NCBI RefSeq assembly: GCF_020075705.1
Contig: NZ_JAIQUM010000059.1
Coordinates: 1-34,675 of the forward strand
Source of the DNA: Metabacillus rhizolycopersici
Lineage (GTDB): Bacteria; Bacillota; Bacilli; Bacillales; Bacillaceae
Direction of reading: 5' to 3'
Length of the DNA stretch: 34,675 nt
Every line of letters begins with the position of its first letter. Position 1 is the first letter of the stretch. Shown piece by piece: positions 23,898 through 30,520 of the stretch. Made by a program: the position numbers and the translations under genes. Under the pieces are notes generated by a model. The model was not told where the DNA came from and made no database searches. It saw nothing but the letters and a program-made list of their open reading frames with translations.

Positions 23898-25724
23898 GTG
23901 ATTTCAGCAATAAAAAGGTTTCTAATCGGTCGGCCCCTAAAATCAACAGAATTAGGAGAGCAAAAACTTAATAAAAAGAAAGCTCTTGCTATTTTATCTT
24001 CTGACGCATTATCGTCAGTTGCTTATGGACCTGAACAAATCTTACTTGTTTTATTTACAATAAGTACGGTTGCGTTTTGGTACTCAATTCCGATTGCTAT
24101 TGGAGTGTTAATTCTTTTATTGGCGCTTATTTTGTCTTATAGGCAAATTATTTTTGCCTATCCACACGGTGGAGGAGCATATGTCGTTTCGAAGGAAAAC
24201 CTTGGCGTAAATCCAGGTTTAATAGCAGGAGGGTCCTTATTAGTCGACTATATACTGACCGTGGCGGTAAGTGTGTCGGCAGGGACGGATGCGATTACTT
24301 CTGCTTTTCCAAACTTACATTCATATAATGTATTGATTGCATGTATCTTAGTTATGTTTTTAACGATTTTAAACTTAAGGGGAATAACAGAGTCAGCAAC
24401 TGTTTTGGCTTATCCAGTCTATCTATTTGTGTTAGCGTTATTTATCCTTATTGGAGTGGGGATTTATCATATTGTTACTGGTAGTGTCTCACCAGATTTA
24501 CATGCACCTATTGGCACACCAGTAACAGGTATCACTTTATTTTTGTTATTAAAAGCTTTTGCATCTGGGAGTTCAGCTTTAACCGGAGTAGAAGCCATTT
24601 CTAACGCTATTCCTAACTTCAAAGATCCTGGTCCTAAAAATGCTGCAAAAACATTAATGGCCATGGGTATATTACTGGCCATATTATTTTCGGGGATCAT
24701 TTATTTAGCTTATTACTTTGGAATATCACCAAAAGTAGAAGAAACGGTGGTCTCACAAATTGCATCAGAAACATTTGGAAGGAATTTCATGTATTTTTTC
24801 ATACAAGGAACAACAGCATTGATTCTTGTTCTTGCAGCGAATACAGGGTATTCCGCTTTTCCATTACTTGCGTTTAATCTTGCCAAAGATAAATATATTG
24901 CAAGAATGTTTACAATTAGAGGTGATCGATTAGGGTATTCAAATGGAATTATTTTTCTCGGAGTCGCATCCATTCTGTTAATCATTGCTTTTGAAGGCCA
25001 AACGGAACAATTAATACCACTTTATGCGGTAGGTGTGTTTATTCCCTTCACATTATCTCAAACAGGGATGTTGGTAAAATGGATTCGTGAAAAACCTAAA
25101 GGGTGGATTGTTAAACTAATTGTAAATTTAGTTGGGGCATTAATTAGTTTTCTAGTCATGCTAACATTCTTTATCACCAAGTTTGGTCAGGTATGGCCTG
25201 TATTAATCTTTTTACCAATGCTTGTTTTTATTTTTCATAGAATTAAAAACCATTATGAAGCGGTAGGGAACCAACTAAGGATAACAACTTGTGAACCAGC
25301 TACACCTATAGAGGGAAACGTCATTATTGTGCCTGTAGCTGGAATTACTCACGTGGTTGAGAATTCTCTAAACTATGCAAAATCACTGTCGGCTGATCAA
25401 ATCATTGCAGTTTATGTGTCCTTTGAGCGAAAAGATGAAAAAGCTTTTGAAGAAAAATGGAAAAAGTGGCAGCCTGATGTTCGATTAGTGACACTACATT
25501 CCCACTATAGAAGTATTATTCAGCCGTTAACTAAATTTATTGATATCGTTGAACATAAAGCCAGTGAATCGAATTATCGGGTAACTGTATTAATACCGCA
25601 GTTTATACCTAAGAAAAGCTGGCATAATATTCTTCATAATCAGTCCAGTTTACTGATTCGTGCAATCCTTCTTTATAGAAGAGATGTTATCGTAACTACT
25701 GTTCCTTTTCATCTTAAGGAATAA
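23898..25724 (+). CDS. kimA: High-affinity potassium transporter KimA (YdaO)
   Basis: The 608-aa protein starts at GTG 23898, with GGTGG 7 nt upstream; the longer frame from 23784 would begin inside the terminator stem. It is an APC-superfamily K+/H+ symporter: the N-terminus FLIGRPLKSTELGEQKLNKK, about 12 membrane helices including SSDALSSVAYGPEQ and YPHGGGAYVVSKENLG, and a cytoplasmic C-terminal domain of about 150 residues beginning near PIEGNVIIVPVAGITHVVENSL. Length equals B. subtilis KimA (about 607). It imports K+ at low external K+, and the c-di-AMP riboswitch limits expression when K+ is plentiful. Confidence 0.95.
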   Translation: MISAIKRFLIGRPLKSTELGEQKLNKKKALAILSSDALSSVAYGPEQILLVLFTISTVAFWYSIPIAIGVLILLLALILSYRQIIFAYPHGGGAYVVSKENLGVNPGLIAGGSLLVDYILTVAVSVSAGTDAITSAFPNLHSYNVLIACILVMFLTILNLRGITESATVLAYPVYLFVLALFILIGVGIYHIVTGSVSPDLHAPIGTPVTGITLFLLLKAFASGSSALTGVEAISNAIPNFKDPGPKNAAKTLMAMGILLAILFSGIIYLAYYFGISPKVEETVVSQIASETFGRNFMYFFIQGTTALILVLAANTGYSAFPLLAFNLAKDKYIARMFTIRGDRLGYSNGIIFLGVASILLIIAFEGQTEQLIPLYAVGVFIPFTLSQTGMLVKWIREKPKGWIVKLIVNLVGALISFLVMLTFFITKFGQVWPVLIFLPMLVFIFHRIKNHYEAVGNQLRITTCEPATPIEGNVIIVPVAGITHVVENSLNYAKSLSADQIIAVYVSFERKDEKAFEEKWKKWQPDVRLVTLHSHYRSIIQPLTKFIDIVEHKASESNYRVTVLIPQFIPKKSWHNILHNQSSLLIRAILLYRRDVIVTTVPFHLKE

Positions 25725-25747
25725 TGGTACTTTTTAAAAATAATAAT

Positions 25748-25783
25748 AAAAACCTCCTATTTTCGTAAATAGGAGGTTTTTGG
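25748..25783 (+). terminator. Intrinsic terminator after kimA
   Basis: A perfect stem AAAACCTCCTATTT / AAATAGGAGGTTTTT with loop TCGT, 24 nt after the stop. Confidence 0.92.
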
Positions 25784-25866
25784 TTTTTGGAAATGTAAAT
25801 AGCAAAGGCCATTGTTAAACAGGTTTTGCTTTAGATGGTGATGCTAAAGTATGAACATGAGGCTTG

Positions 25867-26142
25867 TTAATTCAGCTTATACTTATCCTTTAGTGACTCA
25901 GGAGCCATGTTAATCATTCTTTCTAAAACAAATGTCGCAATCACTACATCATCTACAATCCCAATGAGAGATAGAAAGTCTGGGATTAAATCAAAAGGAA
26001 AGAGGGCATATGCGAGTATTAATAATAGCCCGATTACCTTTTTTTGCACCGCTACTTCCCTTGAAAAAAAGAACTCTTTTAAGAATGGAATGAATCTCCA
26101 AAACTTTAGGATGAATTTGATTCTTTTGAAATAGTTAAACAA
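25867..26142 (-). CDS. DUF1232 small membrane protein (YkvA family)
   Basis: The 91-aa protein starts at TTG 26142, with AGGAGG six nucleotides upstream. It carries the DUF1232 core LILAYALFPFDLIPDFLSLIGIVDDVVIA, two hydrophobic stretches, and a charged tail ending KDKYKLN. The family is widespread, membrane-associated and of unknown function. A longer in-frame reading to an ATG at 26250 exists, but its first residues come from repeat R4 and no ribosome site precedes that ATG, so I prefer the short form, which fits the usual family length. Confidence 0.82.
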   Translation of the reverse strand: MFNYFKRIKFILKFWRFIPFLKEFFFSREVAVQKKVIGLLLILAYALFPFDLIPDFLSLIGIVDDVVIATFVLERMINMAPESLKDKYKLN

Positions 26143-26214
26143 ACGAATCCTCCTCGTATCTTTTTTGCTTACCAGGAATTTATAAAATTCTTGTACTGTG
26201 GCTAAGCGCACGAC

Positions 26215-26356
26215 ATCCAGCGCAAGCGCCCAGCGACTAGTGAACTTCACCCTCCTTATACGCTAAGTCAACATCGAATCGCATTCGCTCTTCGTTTTTC
26301 TTTTATCTCATACGGAGTGCTCCAGTTCATACGTCGCTGAACGGGTGCTTGCGCTT
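26215..26356. repeat. Dispersed palindromic repeat, variant copy R4
   Basis: CAGCGCAAGCGCCCAGCGAC near 26217-26236 is the approximate inverse of GTCGCTGAACGGGTGCTTGC near 26332-26351, giving a long imperfect hairpin. The ends CAGCGCAAGCGCC and GCTTGCGCTTTT match the ends of R2 and R3, but the interior differs. It lies between two minus-strand genes and creates a false N-terminal extension of the DUF1232 frame. Confidence 0.75.
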
Positions 26357-26370
26357 TTGTTCCTTACTGG

Positions 26371-26757
26371 CTAGACTACATGAATAATATCCAAATCTTT
26401 ACTTTCAACACCTTCATTAAAGGTCATTCTTGTTCTAAAATGATAGGATATTTCCTCTGATGAAGCCGAAAGCTTTTCGGGAAGCATGAATGAAAATGAG
26501 ATATGATTGCATTCGTCAGATTGAATAAGTTTTGATGACAAGATGGTTGTGGTATCTATTACCTCTTTTTGACGAGTAGCATGATCGTGCATCACTAAAT
26601 CACAATCAATTCGCTTTAATTGTTGTTCAATTGTTCCTCCTGTAATCGTGAAATATCCGTTAATCACTTCTCCTCGTTGATATGATTCCTTCGGTAGAAT
26701 TAGGTCAATATTTGCAGAACCTACACCTAATAGTGACATATATTTTCTCAGTATCAT
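26371..26757 (-). CDS. Spo0M-like arrestin-fold protein, half length
   Basis: The 128-aa protein (122 if it starts at Met7) matches the N-terminal domain of sporulation-control protein Spo0M: SLLGVGSANIDLILPKESYQRGEVINGYFTITGG, then a beta-rich remainder ending RTRMTFNEGVESKDLDIIHVV. Full Spo0M is about 258 aa, so only one of its two arrestin-like domains is present; no second half is encoded downstream before repeat R4. Its ATG overlaps the stop of the FbpB-like gene (TAATG), indicating translational coupling. It is therefore controlled by the Mn2+ riboswitch upstream. Biochemical role unknown; a scaffold or regulator is plausible for the fold. Confidence 0.82.
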   Translation of the reverse strand: MILRKYMSLLGVGSANIDLILPKESYQRGEVINGYFTITGGTIEQQLKRIDCDLVMHDHATRQKEVIDTTTILSSKLIQSDECNHISFSFMLPEKLSASSEEISYHFRTRMTFNEGVESKDLDIIHVV

Positions 26758-26888
26758 TATTTTTCCCCTCTATTTTGGTTAACTATTTTTTGATCAAGTC
26801 GTTTTTCAATTTTTGCTAGCTGTTTCTTATCTTTAAGAAGTTCCTCTTTATTTTTTTCTATTAATTGTACGAAAGAAAGTTTTTTCAC
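26757..26888 (-). CDS. FbpB-like small basic protein
   Basis: The 43-aa protein begins MKKLSFVQLIEKNKEELLKD and ends IVNQNRGEK. It matches the short basic pattern of the Fur-regulated basic protein FbpB family (SF..LI..NK.ELL.DK..L..IEK.L). In B. subtilis FbpA/B/C help the iron-sparing response together with the small RNA FsrA. GTG at 26888 follows AAAAAGGAGAATTCAAC. The stop overlaps the next ATG. No Fur box was found upstream; instead a Mn2+ riboswitch precedes it. Family assignment by eye from a short sequence. Confidence 0.72.
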   Translation of the reverse strand: MKKLSFVQLIEKNKEELLKDKKQLAKIEKRLDQKIVNQNRGEK

Positions 26889-26930
26889 GTTGAATTCTCC
26901 TTTTTCATTCCCCTAAATAAAAGTTGCACA

Positions 26931-26961
26931 TAAAAAACCTTTACCTGATTCGGTAAAGGTT
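26931..26961 (-). terminator. Riboswitch terminator hairpin 1 (distal)
   Basis: On the minus strand AACCTTTACC and GGTAAAGGTT close a 6-nt loop and run into TTTT. It lies about 45 nt before the FbpB-like start codon, so it is an attenuator rather than a gene end. Confidence 0.88.
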
Positions 26962-26973
26962 AATAAAAAGATA

Positions 26974-27001
26974 AAGACCTTTACCATTCGGTAAAGGTCT
27001 T
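26974..27001 (-). terminator. Riboswitch hairpin 2 (proximal, overlaps aptamer 3' end)
   Basis: On the minus strand AGACCTTTACC and GGTAAAGGTCT close the loop GAAT and are followed by a T-rich stretch. Its first strand is also the 3' strand of the Mn2+ aptamer stem P1, so aptamer and hairpin are mutually exclusive. Confidence 0.88.
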
Positions 27002-27086
27002 GCTAACAACGATGTGTTGCCGATAAAGCCGAGAAATGGAAATTTCTGAATTGACGACTTTATTGTTAAAGCTACTCCCCTTTAGG
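26991..27086 (-). ncRNA. Mn2+ riboswitch aptamer (yybP-ykoY class)
   Basis: The minus strand shows the class signature in order: CTAAAGGGGAGTAGC, AAAGTCGTCAATTC, a local hairpin GAAATTTCC-type segment, CGGCTTTATCGGCAACA, and finally TTAGCAAGACCTTTACC. These blocks match the crystallised Lactococcus lactis yybP-ykoY aptamer (AAAGGGGAGUAGC, AAAGUCGUCAAUUC, CGGCUUU, UUAGCAAGACCUUU, from memory). P1 is TAAAGG with CCTTTA. The class binds Mn2+ between loops L1 and L3 and usually turns on Mn export genes. Here it leads into the FbpB-like/Spo0M-like pair. Confidence 0.95.
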
Positions 27087-27110
27087 AGATACGATTTATT
27101 ATTTGATTTC

Positions 27111-27139
27111 ATTATAAGGTATTTTGATGAAAGCTTCAA
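27111..27139 (-). promoter_or_regulatory. SigA-type promoter of the Mn2+ riboswitch transcript
   Basis: On the minus strand TTGAAG (27139-27134) is followed by a 17-bp spacer and a consensus TATAAT (27116-27111). Transcription would begin near 27104, about 18 nt before the aptamer. Confidence 0.82.
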
Positions 27140-27442
27140 TAGAATTATTAAAAGGGCTGTGACAGATTTGTTAATTAATCGATACTGATACGCTACAATA
27201 ATCGTTATAATAGGGGGGTGCCTTCTTTTGAATACCAATATTTACATCAAATAAATAAAAAGTAAGGTTAAGAATTTCCTACTGGACAATTCGATAAGAA
27301 AGGATAAGTTTTTGGCTTATTGTTAGTGCTTAGTGTAATTGACAAGGATTCAGCTTGCATCAATCGGATGAGTGTAGGTCTGGCGATTGAGGTAGTTTTT
27401 CCGGCTAAAAACGGGATGAATTTACAGGAGGAAAAGTGGAAA
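27140..27442. other. Divergent spacer and leader of the NCS2 permease
   Basis: On the plus strand TATAAT at 27206-27211 could be a -10 with a poor -35, leaving a leader of about 225 nt. I could not match it to a known purine, pyrimidine or other riboswitch, and no T-run terminator stands before the gene. An open frame from 27320 continues into the permease but has no ribosome site. Confidence 0.45.
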
Positions 27443-28732
27443 ATGGTAAAAACGACATTAGGAATATCATTAACAACATTTGCTTCATTACAATGGTTGT
27501 TTTTTATTTTTGCGAATGTTGTCGTCGTACCAATCTCAATCGGAGTTGCTTTTGATTTATCTCCAACTGAAATTGCGGCGATCCAACGAAGCTCGTTTAT
27601 TTTTACTGGTGTGGCTTGTATGCTCCAAGGGTTTATTGGACATCGCTATCCAATTATGGAAGGTCCTTCAGGTGTGATTTGGGGCCTTGTGCTAAATTTG
27701 TGTTCTTCGGCCTCTTCACTAGGTATGAGTTTCCCGGAAATTGGAGGGGGGATAGCGACAGGCCTTTTACTAGCTGGAGCATTTACGATTCTTTTATCGA
27801 TTTGTAATTTATTTCCTCTTATCCATAAAGTCATTACACCAATGGTGATGAGTGTTTATCTGTTTCTCCTCACGTTTCAACTGATTATCATTTTCTTTAG
27901 AGGAATGTTAAAGATAAATGAAGATGGGATACTAGATCTACCGATTACATTCTATTCTTTTGGAATTGTCATTTTTGTGAGCTTGCTAAATATCGTAGGA
28001 AATAAAATAATAGGGAACTTTTCGATATTACTAGGTATCGTAATAGGATGGATTGGCTATTTTTTCTTGTTTTCAACAGAAGCAATTGACCTTAGTAAAA
28101 CGAGTTCAATTCATTTATTTCCTCTTGGTCAGCCCAACTTAGAGCTGGGAATTATCGTAATTACATTTCTAGGATGCTTAATAAATTTGAGTAATACTTC
28201 TGCATCAATTGTAGCAATATCGAAACTTTATCATGAAAAACCAACGAATCGGCAATATAAAAGCTCATATTTATTAACAGGAATATACGCAGCAATTGCA
28301 CCAGTATTTGGTCTAATTTCATATGCACCATTTGCTTCATCAATTGGCTTTTTGGAAAGTACAAAAATTCTTATTAAGAAACCGTTTCTTATCGGAGGTG
28401 GCTTGATGATTCTGCTCGGAATTATTCCAGCATTAGGTTCACTACTTGCGACATTGCCGATTACAGTAGGGAATGCAGTCTTATTTGTTGCCTATATCCA
28501 ATTATTTGGCACATCATTAAAAAGCTTAAACGGCTATAACTTTACATCCAAAACAATCTTTCGTTTAGCAATCCCAGTGTTAGTGGGTGTTTGTATCATG
28601 ACGTTAGATAGTGAGTTGTTTTCTAGCTTCCCAATTTATCTTCAACCTTTAATTGCGAATGGGTTTATTTCTGGCGTGCTTTTGTCTATTATGTTGGAAA
28701 AGCTCATTCATTGGGAAAAGATTGGGGATTGA
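27443..28732 (+). CDS. NCS2-family purine/pyrimidine permease (uracil/xanthine permease-like)
   Basis: The 429-aa polytopic membrane protein belongs to the nucleobase-cation symporter 2 family. It begins MVKTTLGISLTTFASLQWLFFIFANVVV, then carries the family segment HRYPIMEGPSGVIWGLVLNL and many hydrophobic helices. The later segment with LINLSNTSASIVAIS contains the NTSAS stretch typical of the substrate-site helix region. It resembles the YwdJ-like branch more than the classical PyrP/PbuX proteins; the exact base is uncertain. ATG at 27443 lies 11 nt after AGGAGG; an ATG at 27416 is less likely. Single-gene unit. Confidence 0.85.
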   Translation: MVKTTLGISLTTFASLQWLFFIFANVVVVPISIGVAFDLSPTEIAAIQRSSFIFTGVACMLQGFIGHRYPIMEGPSGVIWGLVLNLCSSASSLGMSFPEIGGGIATGLLLAGAFTILLSICNLFPLIHKVITPMVMSVYLFLLTFQLIIIFFRGMLKINEDGILDLPITFYSFGIVIFVSLLNIVGNKIIGNFSILLGIVIGWIGYFFLFSTEAIDLSKTSSIHLFPLGQPNLELGIIVITFLGCLINLSNTSASIVAISKLYHEKPTNRQYKSSYLLTGIYAAIAPVFGLISYAPFASSIGFLESTKILIKKPFLIGGGLMILLGIIPALGSLLATLPITVGNAVLFVAYIQLFGTSLKSLNGYNFTSKTIFRLAIPVLVGVCIMTLDSELFSSFPIYLQPLIANGFISGVLLSIMLEKLIHWEKIGD

Positions 28733-29065
28733 GCAAAAATGTAACAATCTTCACCGCATTTACGCTTTATAATATACTGCAATGAACGAAATCCTTTTTA
28801 CAAAACGTGTATTCTATACTATAATTTTAAGTATTAATTTTTGAACATTAAGATAATTTTTGGGGACTATTAAGCAGTAAAACCCTCACTTTAAGGTATA
28901 AATTAGTCAAGGCTAATTGAGGATGAATGCTGTCTATCAAAGACTTATACAAGTTCAACTAACCATTTGTTGTGAAGGGACAACATCTTCATTGAGCTTG
29001 ATAAGTCATGTTTATATAAAACCCCATTTTTAGAAATTAAAAAAAATAACGAAAGAGGCTCGCTA
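28733..29065. other. Leader of the shikimate kinase-like gene
   Basis: 333 bp without a clear gene. A good promoter lies at 28797-28825. The roughly 230-nt leader contains nested pairing: CCCTCA with TGAGG around AATTAG / CTAATT near 28892-28922. A 36-codon open frame starts at 28922 but has no proper ribosome site. No known riboswitch class was recognised. Confidence 0.5.
28797..28825 (+). promoter_or_regulatory. SigA-type promoter
   Basis: TTTACA at 28797-28802, a 17-bp spacer and TATAAT at 28820-28825. Confidence 0.75.
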
Positions 29066-29611
29066 ATGAGAAATAAAATGTCTCTTAGAGAAAAAAGTAT
29101 TGTTTTTATAGGTTTCATGGGCGTCGGTAAAACCACGATTGGAGAACGAGTAGCTAAAAAATTATATAGAGATTTCGTTGATATAGATAAGGAAATTGAG
29201 AAGGAATATAATATGCCAACTTCGGAGATTTTCAAAACTGTAGGCGAAAAAGTGTTTAGAGAAAAAGAAAAAAGCATGATTAGTGACTATTCTCAGCAAA
29301 GCTTGAAAATTATCTCAGTTGGTGGAGGAGCATTTTTACAAGAAGAAATTCGAAACATTTGTTTAACGAATTGTCTTGTATTTTTCCTAGACTTATCGTG
29401 GGATTCTTGGAAGGAAAGAATCAGTTTACTTATCGATAGTCGTCCCGTTCTACAAGGAAAAACCTTAGAGGAGATTGAAACCCTGTTTTATGAAAGACAA
29501 GAAATCTATTCTTTATACCATTCAAAAATCAAAACAGATAACCAAGAGGTCGAAGATGTGGCAGATTTTATTGTTGAGTCTTTAAAAACAGCTTGGGAAA
29601 TATATGATTAA
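29066..29611 (+). CDS. Shikimate kinase family protein
   Basis: The 181-aa P-loop kinase has Walker A GFMGVGKTTIGERVAKKL at about residues 16-33, the shikimate-binding DFVDIDKEIEKEYNMPTSEIF with the family DxD pattern, FREKEKSMI (Arg contacting the substrate), and GGGAFLQEEI. The lid region carries SRPVLQGKTLEEIETLFYERQEIY. It should phosphorylate shikimate at the 3-hydroxyl in aromatic amino acid synthesis. No other aro gene is nearby, so it may be a second or diverged kinase rather than the main AroK. ATG at 29066 follows GAAAGAGG; ATG at 29078 is an alternative. Confidence 0.86.
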   Translation: MRNKMSLREKSIVFIGFMGVGKTTIGERVAKKLYRDFVDIDKEIEKEYNMPTSEIFKTVGEKVFREKEKSMISDYSQQSLKIISVGGGAFLQEEIRNICLTNCLVFFLDLSWDSWKERISLLIDSRPVLQGKTLEEIETLFYERQEIYSLYHSKIKTDNQEVEDVADFIVESLKTAWEIYD

Positions 29612-29643
29612 TTCTTTTCATAGTTTTGATATGAAAGTTTGCG

Positions 29644-29681
29644 CCATAACCTAATTCATATGGGTTATGGTTTTTTTGTAC
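29644..29681 (+). terminator. Intrinsic terminator after the shikimate kinase gene
   Basis: CCATAACC and GGTTATGG pair across a short loop, followed by seven T. Confidence 0.88.
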
Positions 29682-29802
29682 ATCCATTTTGGGGGGATTT
29701 GTAGTTTAGCCAGAAGGAGATACAGATTGCACAAAGTTACAGGAAAGTGTGAATTGAATAAAGTTCAAACTACATACAAAAAGAACATATAGTGCCTAAA
29801 AG

Positions 29803-29818
29803 TATACTATGAGGTATA
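29803..29818. promoter_or_regulatory. Candidate HxlR operator
   Basis: The perfect inverted repeat TATAC-N6-GTATA lies about 20 bp before the regulator start. Autoregulation is common for the family. Short AT palindromes occur by chance, so confidence is modest. Confidence 0.4.
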
Positions 29819-29839
29819 ATGAGGATTGAGGTGATGGAC

Positions 29840-30205
29840 ATGGGACGATTCGATGAAAAAATATTTAACTGTGAGAAAGAATTGACGTTAAATGTAATTG
29901 GTGGGAAATGGAAGATGTTGATCATGTGGCATCTGGGAAAGGTTGGTACGTTACGATTCAGTGAATTGAAAGCATTAATACCTGGAATAACGCAGAGAAT
30001 GCTTGTCAATCAATTAAGGGAACTCGAAGAAGATTTAATCGTGCATCGTGAAGTATATCCAGTTGTTCCTCCAAAGGTAGAATATTCACTTACTGATCAA
30101 GGCCACTCATTAATGCCTATTCTTGAATCAATGTATGAATGGGGTAAAAATTACCGTTCAAAATATTTAGAACATACACAAATAAAAGAAACAGCTGTTA
30201 AATAA
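29840..30205 (+). CDS. HxlR-family winged-helix transcriptional regulator
   Basis: The 121-aa protein fits Hxl[25 protein letters not shown], then [37 protein letters not shown] (helix-turn-helix and wing), then [23 protein letters not shown]. The single Cys before [11 protein letters not shown] is the position used for aldehyde or redox sensing in several relatives (HypR, YodB group). Start ATG at 29840 has GAGGTG six nucleotides upstream; ATGs at 29834 and 29819 are alternatives. No divergent enzyme gene is adjacent, so the target is unknown. Confidence 0.88.
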   Translation: MGRFDEKIFNCEKELTLNVIGGKWKMLIMWHLGKVGTLRFSELKALIPGITQRMLVNQLRELEEDLIVHREVYPVVPPKVEYSLTDQGHSLMPILESMYEWGKNYRSKYLEHTQIKETAVK

Positions 30206-30228
30206 TCTTACTTCACTTTATAAATACG

Positions 30229-30275
30229 AAAAAGGCGTAAAGAGATGGAATATCCATTGCTTTACACCTTTTTTC
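30229..30275. terminator. Bidirectional terminator
   Basis: AAAAAGGCGTAAAG and CTTTACACCTTTTTT pair around a 17-nt loop. On the plus strand it ends the hxlR transcript; on the minus strand it ends the remains of the alarmone synthetase gene. Confidence 0.85.
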
Positions 30276-30284
30276 GTTTCTATC

Positions 30285-30445
30285 AACTTTGCCAAGTTTC
30301 GATCTTTCTGAGTTTTGAGCATTTCACTTAATTCGTAAATATTGGAAATAAACGAACAAGTAATTCTAACTCCTACAATATCTCTTATATTTTCTTTTAT
30401 CGATTGAAGGGTTAGAAGGCAATTCTTTTTAATAGTATTCCGAAA
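30285..30445 (-). pseudogene. C-terminal-side fragment of a small alarmone synthetase (RelQ/RelP-like)
   Basis: The minus-strand reading LTLQSIKENIRDIVGVRITC followed by SFISNIYELSEMLKTQKD (about 30302-30418) matches the RelA/SpoT synthetase segment around DIAGxRI. Upstream of it, 30420-30445 shows blurred homology that needs frameshifts. After QKD the homology stops, and the sequence runs into the terminator, so the NGYxSxH part and everything after it are missing. The ATP-binding RxKxxxS segment is also absent. An intact enzyme would make (p)ppGpp; this fragment cannot. Its partner fragment is at 32030-32191, on the other side of the IscB element. Confidence 0.82.
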
Positions 30446-30520
30446 GAAGTCCCTTTCCTCAAGCGTGTGAAGGGCACAGCCCAACGATAGGGAGGGGATG
30501 AATTTCGGTTAGGAGATGGC

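Noticed and set aside
26757..27139. Fur box controlling the FbpB-like gene
   Set aside because: No TGATAAT-type inverted repeat was found near the promoter; the riboswitch is the visible control element.
28922..29032. 36-codon leader peptide (MNAVYQRLIQ...) before the shikimate kinase-like gene
   Set aside because: No properly spaced ribosome site and no run of aromatic codons that would suggest attenuation.
30218..30484. Intact 88-aa protein on the minus strand
   Set aside because: Its middle is a fragment of a RelA/SpoT-type synthetase, its start lies in element-end sequence and its end inside a terminator; it is better read as a pseudogene piece.
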